IMG/VR virus record: IMGVR_UViG_3300004448_000321
Span: 1-51,456 of that record
Strand: one strand, 5' to 3'
Length of the DNA: 51,456 bases
From: a virus
Numbering within the stretch: position 1 is the stretch's first letter; each line of letters starts with the position of its first letter. Below the pieces are notes generated by a model. That model was not told the origin of the DNA, ran no database searches, and was given only the letters and a program-made list of their open reading frames with translations. A program made the position numbers and the translations under genes. Positions 5,411 to 12,963 of this stretch are shown in pieces.

Positions 5411-5440
5411 ATACTCCCTGTTTATTCTTATTCTGGGGAT
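5411..5440 (+). terminator. Intrinsic terminator
   Basis: TCCCTG and CTGGGGA can pair as CCC-T-G/C-T-GGG around TTTATTCTTATT, followed by TTTTATTT. It closely parallels the terminator at 4910 in sequence and in position 13-16 bases after a stop codon. Confidence 0.5.
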
Positions 5441-5493
5441 TTTATTTCTGTCTGGGAACTCATAACATTATTAACAATTAAAAAAGATTAATT

Positions 5494-5760
5494 ATGACAT
5501 CAATAGAATGGCTAAAAAACAATTATGAAAATTCGCACATTCTTACAGATAGAGATTTTAGAATGGCAATAGATATGCACAAGCAAGAAATAGCACAACT
5601 TCCCAAACAAGAAGAAGAAGTAATAGTAATTAATGATATCTCAGACAATGAAATAATACAGCAAGTTGACAAAGTCTGGATGTACACATTAAATGAAGAC
5701 TTCATGAAAGGATTTGAAAGTGGAGCTAAGTGGTATCGTAATCAATTAAAAAATAACTGA
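5494..5760 (+). CDS. Small protein with C-terminal GAKWYRNQLK tag
   Basis: 88 residues. N-terminal helical half (MTSIEWLKNNYENSHILTDR), a linker LPKQEEEVIVINDISDNEII, and the end ESGAKWYRNQLKNN. The same linker and tail style (LPQQEISDEEI ... GAQWYREQLK) occur in two leftward genes at the other end of the window (50835-51269 and 51272-51456). It is a recurrent phage module of unknown role. It is the last rightward gene, ending 38 bases before a strong terminator. Confidence 0.65.
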   Translation: MTSIEWLKNNYENSHILTDRDFRMAIDMHKQEIAQLPKQEEEVIVINDISDNEIIQQVDKVWMYTLNEDFMKGFESGAKWYRNQLKNN

Positions 5761-5798
5761 CTATAAGATGGATAATATCCTAGAGGACTTATGGTACG

Positions 5799-5825
5799 GA
5801 GCCTATTTTTATAGGCTCTTTTTTT
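5799..5825 (+). terminator. Strong intrinsic terminator at the convergence point
   Basis: GAGCCTAT (5799-5806) and ATAGGCTC (5811-5818) form a perfect 8-bp stem with a TTTT loop, followed by seven T. It stops rightward transcription exactly where the leftward lysozyme gene ends (5824). In the leftward sense there is no T-run after the stem, so it acts mainly on the rightward side. Confidence 0.85.
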
Positions 5826-6282
5826 ATGCACAATAAAGTTGATACTCTCGCTTCCTTCTATTCATTAAGCCTTTGTTGACTTCCTTCTTACCATTTATGG
5901 TAACTTTATTCCAAGATAGCCAAGCATCTTTTATATTAGGATCTAGAGGGTTAGCCTTTATTAATTTACAAACAATAGAATCGGAGAATCCTTTTAAGCC
6001 TATATTGTATGTCAGGGAAATGATGGCAGAGCATTGGTTCTCATTAAGATTAACTCCTGCAAGTACTTTATCTAAGCCCTGAACCTTTTTATTAACTTCG
6101 TATTCAAGAAAATTAAAAGCCTGCTCTTCAGTACAAACATCTCCTATCTTTACTTTAGTGCCATCTGGGTATTGAATTGTGCCTATGCCAATCGTTGGAA
6201 TGCCTACGCTATCTTTGTATGCCTTTGTTCTTAACCCTTCAAATAAGGTAATAATATTCAGGGTGCTGTGGGTAGCTTTCAT
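5824..6282 (-). CDS. Endolysin: GH24 (T4-type) lysozyme
   Basis: 152 residues, the usual size of phage GH24 muramidases that hydrolyse the MurNAc-GlcNAc bond of peptidoglycan. The catalytic triad spacing E-8-D-5-T is visible: E15 (LFEGLRTKAYKDSVGIPTIG), D24 and T30, followed by GIGT. Near the end, GLMNRRKREYQLY matches the conserved R-R-x-E-x-x-L-Y helix. There is no signal peptide, so release depends on a holin. The start overlaps the spanin stop by four bases (ATGA). It is last in the leftward transcript, in the standard lysis position. Confidence 0.95.
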   Translation of the reverse strand: MKATHSTLNIITLFEGLRTKAYKDSVGIPTIGIGTIQYPDGTKVKIGDVCTEEQAFNFLEYEVNKKVQGLDKVLAGVNLNENQCSAIISLTYNIGLKGFSDSIVCKLIKANPLDPNIKDAWLSWNKVTINGKKEVNKGLMNRRKREYQLYCA

Positions 6283-6779
6283 AGTATACGTCTAAATTGT
6301 AAATAATTTACAAATATAGAAATAATTAATGCAATAACTAGCCACCAAATCCATTTTAATCTGTGAGTAGATTGTTTAGTTTTATCTTTTAAGTCTTCCG
6401 AACATTTAATGTTTTCGGATGTCATTATTTTAATCTTGGCACTATCTTCTATGTAGTGGTTTATTGTTTGTGTGCGTTGGGGAACTGCTACTCTTACTTG
6501 CTTTGTCACAGTTTGTGGAAGAATTGTGAAAGACTTTATTGTATCTCTTATAATTACGGGAGCAGTATAATCTGGGCAGTCTACATTAACATACTCGTAA
6601 GTAGTATCTACTTTGTAGGTAGTGTCTAAGGACTTTGTGATGCAAGGGTATTTATCCCTAGTGAATTTGGCTACAACGTCAGGGAACTTGTCATTGGCTT
6701 TGTTCATAGCCTTGTTTGCTTTGTTCGGAGTGTAACAACTTCCCAGAACTACTAACGCAAAAAGTAAGTATTTATTCAT
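6279..6779 (-). CDS. Probable unimolecular spanin (u-spanin)
   Basis: 166 residues from MNKYLLFALVVLGSC: a lipoprotein signal with lipobox VLGSC, predicting outer-membrane anchoring. A periplasmic middle (DTTYKVDTTYEYVNVDCPDY and following) leads to a C-terminal membrane helix WIWWLVIALIISIFVNYLQF. Lipid at one end and a membrane helix at the other is the hallmark of one-piece spanins such as T1 gp11, which fuse inner and outer membranes after endolysin action. It sits directly before the endolysin. The frame is open from 6839; the start at 6779 gives the signal peptide and couples to the upstream stop. Confidence 0.75.
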   Translation of the reverse strand: MNKYLLFALVVLGSCYTPNKANKAMNKANDKFPDVVAKFTRDKYPCITKSLDTTYKVDTTYEYVNVDCPDYTAPVIIRDTIKSFTILPQTVTKQVRVAVPQRTQTINHYIEDSAKIKIMTSENIKCSEDLKDKTKQSTHRLKWIWWLVIALIISIFVNYLQFRRIL

Positions 6780-7062
6780 CGTCTTCATTATTTTCATCTT
6801 CAAACATTTCGTCATAAATCTCTCCGATATACACATCAATTATCCTCAATGACTTTCTTTTAATTCTTTTTATCCTTCTAGCTTGAGTTGGATTAAGCAA
6901 ACCAAGATCAAAATCTTGACAAGCTCCTATCGCTGCACAGGCTGAATGAACTGCCTCTGCTCTAGTAGTAAATTCTACTTCGTATTCCATCTCTTCCCCA
7001 ACCTCTTCAGTTTCTTCTTTTACTTCCTCTTGTTCGGGAAGTGGTTGTGTTTCTTCAATCAT
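6772..7062 (-). CDS. Acidic hypothetical protein (96 aa)
   Basis: The N-terminus is extremely acidic (MIEETQPLPEQEEVKEETEE), the middle is helical with ACAAIGACQDF, then a basic patch (QARRIKRIKRKSLRIIDVYI) and an acidic end. The ATG overlaps the stop of the 59-residue gene upstream (ATGA). Context is the lysis region, but no lysis motif or membrane segment is seen. The LPEQ stretch is written with a GTTCGGGAA motif copy (7032-7040). Confidence 0.65.
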   Translation of the reverse strand: MIEETQPLPEQEEVKEETEEVGEEMEYEVEFTTRAEAVHSACAAIGACQDFDLGLLNPTQARRIKRIKRKSLRIIDVYIGEIYDEMFEDENNEDDE

Positions 7063-7238
7063 TTTTTCTTAGATTTTAATGATTCTAAATCAGGTCTATC
7101 TAAATCAAGTAAAGACTTATCGCCACTATTTATTCTTACCGAGTTTTTTCTTCGTAGCTCCTTCCCTATGCTTTCTATTAATTGGATTGCGTCTGATGGG
7201 TGAAGCTGTTCTAACATTTTCTTGATTTGTTGTCTCAT
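7059..7238 (-). CDS. 59-residue protein overlapping the exonuclease 3' end
   Basis: Reads MRQQIKKMLEQLHPSDAIQL, then helical and basic to LESLKSKKK. It starts inside the upstream exonuclease gene in another frame and overlaps it by 113 bases; its stop overlaps the next start as ATGA. The amphipathic helix pattern and tight coupling on its 3' side argue it is real. The overlapped tail of the exonuclease is low in structure (after its zinc ribbon), so this frame may be the constrained one. Function unknown. Confidence 0.6.
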   Translation of the reverse strand: MRQQIKKMLEQLHPSDAIQLIESIGKELRRKNSVRINSGDKSLLDLDRPDLESLKSKKK

Positions 7239-7968
7239 TTGATTCTAATTTAGTATGAAATTTATGGCAATTTTTGCAATTATAAAGTATTTTTTTTACA
7301 CCACTTGCAGATATTCTAGGCATAGACCTTACAAGATTATCAGAGCCACATTCTGGGCATGATCCTCTGTCTTTCCCATTAATCATAGCATAATTAACTT
7401 TAGGCAAAACGTGAGTTGCTAATTGGTTATGAATCTTTTCTAATAAGATTACATCCATTTTGCAATACTTGATCATTTTATCCATAGCTTCCCTGTCATT
7501 ATTCAACAATATGTCTTTCCACATGCCGAACTCTGTCTTTATCTTACTTCCCATTCCTAAGAACTTAGCTATGTAGTCTAATTTGTTAGAGTTGAACTTA
7601 AACTTAGATCTGCTTATTTTTAATGTGTCTATGGTAACATAGTTGGGGAACATATGGATTCCATGAAATAAACATCTGGTACGAACAAATGCTAAATCAT
7701 ATCGGTCTCCATTATGTCCCACTAATTCCTGTGCCGAATTGGCTACCTTAATAAATTGCTCTAATAGTTTTTTGTCGGATTGTTTAGCGTCCCAATGTAG
7801 TGAGTGGACTTCTTTTTCGCCTTCCCATTTATAACATATACAGATGATTGCTCTCTCCTTAATAATGTTAGAATGGTCTATATTTTTCTTGTAGCCAGCC
7901 TCCCAGAAGAGACCAATGTTAGGGCTTGTTTCTATATCGAAGTATAGACGTTTTTTAGGTGTACTCAT
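7126..7968 (-). CDS. DEDD-type 3'-5' exonuclease with zinc ribbon
   Basis: 280 residues. Exonuclease fold: motif I YFDIET (D11, E13), motif II VGHNGDRYDLAFV (D88 or D91), motif III YCKMDV (Y168, D172), the DEDDy set used for two-metal removal of nucleotides. The domain resembles the RNase_H_2/YprB-like exonuclease group. C-terminally C204-x2-C207 and C231-x2-C234 make a zinc ribbon, likely for nucleic-acid contact. Being among lysis and tail genes rather than in a replication cluster is unusual. It may act in genome degradation, repair or recombination. Confidence 0.8.
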   Translation of the reverse strand: MSTPKKRLYFDIETSPNIGLFWEAGYKKNIDHSNIIKERAIICICYKWEGEKEVHSLHWDAKQSDKKLLEQFIKVANSAQELVGHNGDRYDLAFVRTRCLFHGIHMFPNYVTIDTLKISRSKFKFNSNKLDYIAKFLGMGSKIKTEFGMWKDILLNNDREAMDKMIKYCKMDVILLEKIHNQLATHVLPKVNYAMINGKDRGSCPECGSDNLVRSMPRISASGVKKILYNCKNCHKFHTKLESNETTNQENVRTASPIRRNPINRKHREGATKKKLGKNK

Positions 7969-7983
7969 GAATTGGTATTAATA

Positions 7984-8004
7984 GTCGGGGAAGTCTTCCC
8001 TGAC
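7984..8004 (-). terminator. GGGAA/TTCCC hairpin between genes
   Basis: GTCGGGGAA and TTCCCTGAC pair around GTC with one mismatch, filling the space between the 57-residue membrane gene and the exonuclease. The arms are two opposed copies of the dispersed word family. It may limit read-through or protect RNA ends; there is no T-run. Confidence 0.4.
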
Positions 8005-8009
8005 ATTGT

Positions 8010-8183
8010 TTATCTATCTTTCGCCAAATATCCTAATAAAGCTATAGCCCCAATAAAAATAACTCTACACATACTAGCTTTATCTAAATGATAACCAGTT
8101 CCACTTAATACAGGTTCTACTGCTGTCATAACAGCAAGTATAATACCCATTAAAGTTGTCTTCCAATTTCTATCTTTTATCAT
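8010..8183 (-). CDS. Two-helix membrane protein, holin candidate
   Basis: 57 residues: a polar basic start (MIKDRNWKTT), helix one LMGIILAVMTAVEPVLSG, a turn GYHLDKAS, helix two VIFIGAIALLGYLAKDR. Small size, two membrane segments and closeness to the spanin and endolysin suit a class II-like holin, which would set lysis timing by opening the inner membrane. A second candidate is at 9307. Its start overlaps the stop of a 31-residue frame (ATGA). Confidence 0.6.
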   Translation of the reverse strand: MIKDRNWKTTLMGIILAVMTAVEPVLSGTGYHLDKASMCRVIFIGAIALLGYLAKDR

Positions 8184-8275
8184 AATAGAATCATTTTTTT
8201 AATGATTATTGAGTTAATAATACCATTATTTTCTATGGTGATTATTCCTTTTTCTATATCTATTTTTACTGACAT
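8180..8275 (-). CDS. 31-residue peptide
   Basis: Reads MSVKIDIEKGIITIENNGII then NSIIIKKMILL. Begins 11 bases after the large tail gene ends and overlaps the holin candidate by ATGA, which is why I keep it. Alternating beta-type residues, no membrane helix. It could be a leader peptide that controls holin translation, or chance; function unknown. Confidence 0.4.
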   Translation of the reverse strand: MSVKIDIEKGIITIENNGIINSIIIKKMILL

Positions 8276-8285
8276 TATTTATTAT

Positions 8286-9290
8286 TTAAGGCACTATAAA
8301 ATAAGCTTCAGGACTCATTGCAATAGATCCACTATTAGTTGCATAGGCTCTATAGTACACTTTAGTTCCAGAAACTAAATTTGTAAGTAGACAAGAACCA
8401 TTACTTTCTATATCAGTTCTTAATTCACTAAATGTTCCTATAGTTGTTCCACCTTCTACAGAAAGACCATCAGATATACCAACAGGATGTCCTAAGCTCC
8501 ATAGTGTACCTCTATATACAACTGGATCTCCACCATCTGATGTTATAGTGGCACCTAATGTAACATCTACATACCCTGCACCAAAAGTTCCTGGATATGT
8601 AATTCCTGTAGCTGTAGGGTTTATTAATATACAAGGAGCAAAATTTGTTGAAGTCCCAGTAGCTGTAGGAGCTCCTGCTGTTAAATAATTATATGTTTCA
8701 GGATGTGTTCCATCCCATGTAAATGGAATTAATAAGAAATTATATGTAGTTAATGGAGAAAGTCCTGTAGCATCAGCAAGAGATTTACAAACATCTATAT
8801 CATCATAAACAATTGTTGTATTTGCATCACATGAGGGAGCCTGTCCATTTGTTGCTGTAAATACAGGAAGGTTGGGATCTTCTGCTCTTAATAATATATA
8901 TCCACCCACAGCTAAGTTAGGACTAGGAAAAATAGCAGGTGTCCATGTTAAATCTATTTCCTGATTTGAAAAAGGAACAGCACTTAAATTAGATGCTTGA
9001 GAAATGGGAGGAGGGACAGGATGTATAATTATTTTTTCTGCTTTCAACGACATTGCCGCACAAAGATTATAAAGATAATTAGCTGATTTATTTAATGATT
9101 TTTTTTGTTCTGTTGTGGGAGCTTGTGGATGATTTTTATATGCCCATTCTACGCTTCGTCTTATGTTGTATATTTTGTAGGGGAGTTCAATATCAACTCC
9201 CCCACTATACAATCCTTTTAATTGATTTGAGTTCAAAAATAAGTATTCGCTTACCTTAGCTATATTTATTATATCTAATACGGTTCTCAT
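8286..9290 (-). CDS. Tail-associated protein with fibronectin-III-like repeats
   Basis: 334 residues. Residues 1-90 (IAKVSEYLFLNSNQLKGLYS, IELPYKIYNIRRSVEWAYKN) are clearly homologous to most of the 112-residue protein at 12964-13302. Residues about 95-334 hold two Ig/fibronectin-III-like beta domains (IDLTWTPA..., SPLTTYNF; later GTKVYYRAYATNSG). Such domains commonly decorate phage fibres and bind host surface sugars. The N-terminal part is probably a docking module onto the tail, with the C-terminal part exposed. It sits in the fibre cluster. Confidence 0.65.
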   Translation of the reverse strand: MRTVLDIINIAKVSEYLFLNSNQLKGLYSGGVDIELPYKIYNIRRSVEWAYKNHPQAPTTEQKKSLNKSANYLYNLCAAMSLKAEKIIIHPVPPPISQASNLSAVPFSNQEIDLTWTPAIFPSPNLAVGGYILLRAEDPNLPVFTATNGQAPSCDANTTIVYDDIDVCKSLADATGLSPLTTYNFLLIPFTWDGTHPETYNYLTAGAPTATGTSTNFAPCILINPTATGITYPGTFGAGYVDVTLGATITSDGGDPVVYRGTLWSLGHPVGISDGLSVEGGTTIGTFSELRTDIESNGSCLLTNLVSGTKVYYRAYATNSGSIAMSPEAYFIVP

Positions 9291-9306
9291 GAGTTCCCTG
9301 ACGGGA

Positions 9307-9612
9307 TTATTTCTTTAAATTAGCAACGATATTAACAACATATTCTACAGCTATAAATAGTCCTACTATTATAGCTCCAGCCCAATATATTTTCTTTTTA
9401 AAATCATCATATTGGATTTGTTTTTTCTCTATCTCTTCTATCTTACTTTTTAGTACATCTATATCATGAATAAATCCTCCTGTTTTTGTCAGGGGATTAC
9501 CTAAAATTGCGTCAACAACTTGTGTCAACTTAACATCTAGTTTGTCTATTTTATCTTCCATTTCAGATAATCTTAAGTCCATTTTGTCTAAATCTTCTTT
9601 AAAGTTTTCCAT
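9307..9612 (-). CDS. Coiled-coil protein with C-terminal membrane helix (XhlA/holin-like)
   Basis: 101 residues. Residues 1-45 are a heptad-patterned coiled coil (DKMDLRLSEMEDKIDKLDVK), a second helix spans 55-70, and the C-terminus is one membrane helix (WAGAIIVGLFIAVEYVVNIV) with a basic end. This layout matches XhlA/hemolysin-type holin accessories. With the endolysin, spanin and the 57-residue protein nearby, it is a second holin or an antiholin. A coiled-coil chaperone for fibres is an alternative. Confidence 0.6.
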   Translation of the reverse strand: MENFKEDLDKMDLRLSEMEDKIDKLDVKLTQVVDAILGNPLTKTGGFIHDIDVLKSKIEEIEKKQIQYDDFKKKIYWAGAIIVGLFIAVEYVVNIVANLKK

Positions 9613-9630
9613 AATAAAGATAACTTGTTA

Positions 9631-10497
9631 TTAGTTATAAACTCTTATTTCAAATGTGTAATTTGTTAATATATCATCAGCATAGTCTGCTGAATCAGGA
9701 CTCCATACATATATCTTATAAACTGTACTATCATCAACCTCTCCATATATGCTTCCTATTACTGCTCCATTGCTAATTGTCAATATACCTTGTATTATTG
9801 TTGTAGTTATATTCCCATCAATATTAAATAAATTAATATTTCCAGCACTTATCCCGTATCTACCAGATGCATTATATCCCCAAGCTAAATCTGGATGAAT
9901 AGTATTTTGTAAAACAGTAGCTACTGGAGCATTATTTGCTGATTGATTAAGAATTGCTGTGTATACTTTATAAGGTTGCCCTGAAACGCCAATTAGTAAA
10001 TTAGATAATAAAGTCATAGCATCAGATAAATTTGCTGGGGAAGTGCCATTAATCACTAAATTGCTCCATTGAACTTGATAATCATCTCCTCCTACAACAA
10101 ACAAAATGCCATCTAAAAATAAGTTAGTTACCTTTATAGCAAGAGTTCCCGAACCCCCTTCTATAACATCAGAACCATTTATATAAATAATATCTCCTAC
10201 AGCATATCCGCTACCTGAATGTAAATTCCCATAACTAACAACTCCGCTAGATACACCAAAATCAAAAAGACCATTTATTCCACTACCAGAAGTGCTACTT
10301 TGTGAAATATCAGAATAATAATCATCTGGAACTACTAAAGTACTTGATATTATTGATCCTGAAAATAATTCTCCATTAATAGATCCGCTAGGGTATATCT
10401 TCCCTGACGCACCTATAGCTCCAAAGTAAGTTCTAGGAGCCTCTCCTGTTTCATATATATTTATCCCTCCATTTACTAAATCAATATTAAGTGCCAT
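9631..10497 (-). CDS. Tail fibre/appendage protein with split docking domain
   Basis: 288 residues. The start (NIDLVNGGINIYETGEAPRT, FGAIGASGKIYP) and the segment VVGGDDYQVQWSNLVINGTS match two adjoining pieces of the next protein's N-terminus. Here they are separated by about 90 extra residues rich in Gly and Ser (GSGYAVGDIIYINGSDVIEG). So a small beta domain appears inserted into a shared docking module. The C-terminal 130 residues differ, as receptor-facing parts do. Both proteins encode the SGK of this module with TCAGGGAAG. Confidence 0.65.
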   Translation of the reverse strand: MALNIDLVNGGINIYETGEAPRTYFGAIGASGKIYPSGSINGELFSGSIISSTLVVPDDYYSDISQSSTSGSGINGLFDFGVSSGVVSYGNLHSGSGYAVGDIIYINGSDVIEGGSGTLAIKVTNLFLDGILFVVGGDDYQVQWSNLVINGTSPANLSDAMTLLSNLLIGVSGQPYKVYTAILNQSANNAPVATVLQNTIHPDLAWGYNASGRYGISAGNINLFNIDGNITTTIIQGILTISNGAVIGSIYGEVDDSTVYKIYVWSPDSADYADDILTNYTFEIRVYN

Positions 10498-10522
10498 TTT
10501 GTATTTATTTTTATAAAGTTAG

Positions 10523-11425
10523 TTAAAAATTCCCAAACAAAGTACTACCAACATATCCATTAAATGGACTATCTGAACTAAATGTAGTATCAATATTTGT
10601 TATTGTATTTTCGTATCCACTGTTGTCTGTTAATTGAGCTGATAAGTCAGTTCCTTGCAATATTAATAATCTAGTATCATCAACAACTTCTAATGGAGCT
10701 GTAGGAGGTGTAAAATTATTTATATAGATAGCAGTTCCCTTAACCCATCTAAAATTACTCATCTTACCATCTAAGTATGTTTCTTGTGCATTTTCTGAAC
10801 CTAAATAAAGATCATTAGCTCCTGGGATTGCATCTGGATAATCTGCATTGCCTAATTGTATTCCATCAAAGAAAATAGTTACTCCTCCAAAATATCTAGA
10901 TATAGCTACATGGTGCCATGCATTTAAGAATTCTGGCAATTGAACTTGCAATTGAAGACCTGAATTAGCCCACCAAATAAATGTACCACCTTCTACAGAA
11001 AGGGCATTTGATGCTGAAGGATATGCTCCTATGCTATATGCTCTAGGGAAATAAGCATCAGAAGACATATTCATAAAAAATTCTATTGTAAAGTCTTCGT
11101 TTTCATCTATATCAAAATTAACGCTTTGATCTATTTTTAATGTTGTGGGAGTTGGCGATGGAGCTTGTGTGGCTGCTCCTGTAGTAAATATTTCTCCTAA
11201 CAATCTTCCTGCGTCTAAAAAAGTTATCGGTTGTTGTCCTCCTACTACTAAGTCTTTCCAATAGCATTCATAATTATCTCCTCCTATATTAATAAGGTAT
11301 CTATCATAGGGGATAGGGTAGAACTTCCCTGACGTTCCCCCTTGACCATAATAAGAACGAGGAGCTTGACCTCCATCTACATAGATTTGAATTATCCCAG
11401 AAGTATTATCAATATTTATTGTCAT
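10523..11425 (-). CDS. Tail fibre with LamG/concanavalin-like lectin domain
   Basis: 300 residues. N-terminal docking module (INIDNTSGIIQIYVDGGQAP, RSYYGQGGTSGKFYP, NIGGDNYECYWKDLVVGG) shared with the preceding protein. Residues about 100-260 form a laminin-G/concanavalin-like jelly roll: FTIEFFMNM, NAWHHVAISRYFGGVTIFFD, a LYLGSENAQ strand, FRWVKGTAIYINNFTPP. This fold binds sugars, so the protein probably recognises host glycans. Encoded leftward with 25-base gaps on both sides. Confidence 0.75.
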   Translation of the reverse strand: MTINIDNTSGIIQIYVDGGQAPRSYYGQGGTSGKFYPIPYDRYLINIGGDNYECYWKDLVVGGQQPITFLDAGRLLGEIFTTGAATQAPSPTPTTLKIDQSVNFDIDENEDFTIEFFMNMSSDAYFPRAYSIGAYPSASNALSVEGGTFIWWANSGLQLQVQLPEFLNAWHHVAISRYFGGVTIFFDGIQLGNADYPDAIPGANDLYLGSENAQETYLDGKMSNFRWVKGTAIYINNFTPPTAPLEVVDDTRLLILQGTDLSAQLTDNSGYENTITNIDTTFSSDSPFNGYVGSTLFGNF

Positions 11426-11447
11426 TTTATATTATTTTATTTTTTAA

Positions 11448-12962
11448 TTACCAACAAGCTTGCCATATTGTTCCATCATATACATATAAATTATGTAAGG
11501 TTGTATCGTATACACATAATCCTTCTGCTGGGGAAGATATGGCATTTCTTTGTGCTGTATTCATTCTAGGAGGCAAAAATCCTGAAGTTGTACTATCAAC
11601 TTGTAATCTTGCCGAAGCCGAAGGGCTTGAGTTCCCTATCGAAATAGTATTAGCATTATCACTAAGTAATGTAGAAGCCCCAACAGATGTTGCTGAAGTC
11701 CATCTTGTCATAAATCCTGATACTCCTATTCCGCTTGTTAATGTGAATGTTCCGCTTGTGTCAGGGAGTTCGTAAGTTCTGCTAGCTGTTAAATTTATAT
11801 AAGATATTCTAGCATTGTTTGATCCATTAGATAAAACTAATTGGCTAGCTGCATTTGCTGTTGCTGATTTCCCTAACAATGTTACATGACTAAATGAATT
11901 AGATACCCCTGCTTGATAACCTATTGCATTTACATTACTTCCTGTATTACTTTTGGCAGCTTGATAACCTAATCCATTTATAGAATTTCCTGTATTATAA
12001 GATCCAGATAATCTTCCAAGAAAATTAACATCAGATCCACTATTATGTTCTCCCGAACTTAATCCAAGTGCATTTACATTTCCTTCTCCAGAATTTGAAA
12101 TAGCTGCATTATTACCCAAGGCATTTACATTATCAGAAGTATTATTATTTGCAGCAGAATTACCTAGTGCATTTATATCACTCTTGGTATTTGTAGATGC
12201 GGCATTAGTTCCCAAGGCATTTATATTTGTTCCGCTATTGGTTGTACCTGCTCCTGATCCTTGTAAATTTATGCCATTTGTTAAATTCTTATTTATTCCT
12301 GTTGTTACTTGTTGTAATGTGCTTGGTATTATATCTGTTGTTAAAGCTATTGTTCCACTTGCGTCAGGGAGTTCGTAATTTCTATTATCACTTATATTAC
12401 CAAAATATATTCTAGCTTGGTTTGCTGTGCTATAACTTGCTAGGACTAATTGCATATTATCATCAGCAGTTGCTCCATAACCTAATAATGTTACATCGCT
12501 ATATGTATTATTTAAACCAGCTTGATAACCTAATGCATTTACATTAGTCCCTGTATTTCCTTTAGCGGCTTGATTTCCCAAGGCATTGACACTATTAGCT
12601 GTGTTGTTTTGAGCAGCTTGATAACCTAATGCATTTACATATAATCCATGATTACTTTGAGCCGCTTGTGTTCCCAGAGCATTAATTAAATCTCCAGTAT
12701 TCGAAGCTGCCGCATTAGCTCCCAAACCATTTATATTTTTTCCAGAATTGCCACTTCCTGCTCCTGTCCCTTGAAGATTTATTGCGTCTAATAAATTGTG
12801 ATTATTATTAAGGACTTGCTGTAATGTTGCTACAGGCAAAAAGGTAGTTAGATTATTTACAGTAGCCTTTACTGTATTTCCTAACTGAACTACTGGCAAT
12901 TCTTCTGCTCCTGTTAAAGGAGTTGAAGCTACTGGTAATTCTGATATTTTTATATTTGCCAT
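11448..12962 (-). CDS. Repeat-rich trimeric tail fibre
   Basis: 504 residues. After a start typical of fibre N-termini (IKISELPVASTPLTGAEELP) come about 16-17-residue repeats with the core NALGxxAAxxNTGxxV, like trimeric-autotransporter head repeats. They lie in two long blocks (about 60-165 and 215-360), each ending with YELPDxSGTxxLT, so half the fibre is an internal duplication. The C-terminal GFLPPRMNTAQRNAISSPAE and a Y-D-G-x-x-W tip are usual in Bacteroidota fibres. A triple beta-helix shaft with a small tip domain is expected. Confidence 0.75.
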   Translation of the reverse strand: MANIKISELPVASTPLTGAEELPVVQLGNTVKATVNNLTTFLPVATLQQVLNNNHNLLDAINLQGTGAGSGNSGKNINGLGANAAASNTGDLINALGTQAAQSNHGLYVNALGYQAAQNNTANSVNALGNQAAKGNTGTNVNALGYQAGLNNTYSDVTLLGYGATADDNMQLVLASYSTANQARIYFGNISDNRNYELPDASGTIALTTDIIPSTLQQVTTGINKNLTNGINLQGSGAGTTNSGTNINALGTNAASTNTKSDINALGNSAANNNTSDNVNALGNNAAISNSGEGNVNALGLSSGEHNSGSDVNFLGRLSGSYNTGNSINGLGYQAAKSNTGSNVNAIGYQAGVSNSFSHVTLLGKSATANAASQLVLSNGSNNARISYINLTASRTYELPDTSGTFTLTSGIGVSGFMTRWTSATSVGASTLLSDNANTISIGNSSPSASARLQVDSTTSGFLPPRMNTAQRNAISSPAEGLCVYDTTLHNLYVYDGTIWQACW

Positions 12963-12963
12963 T

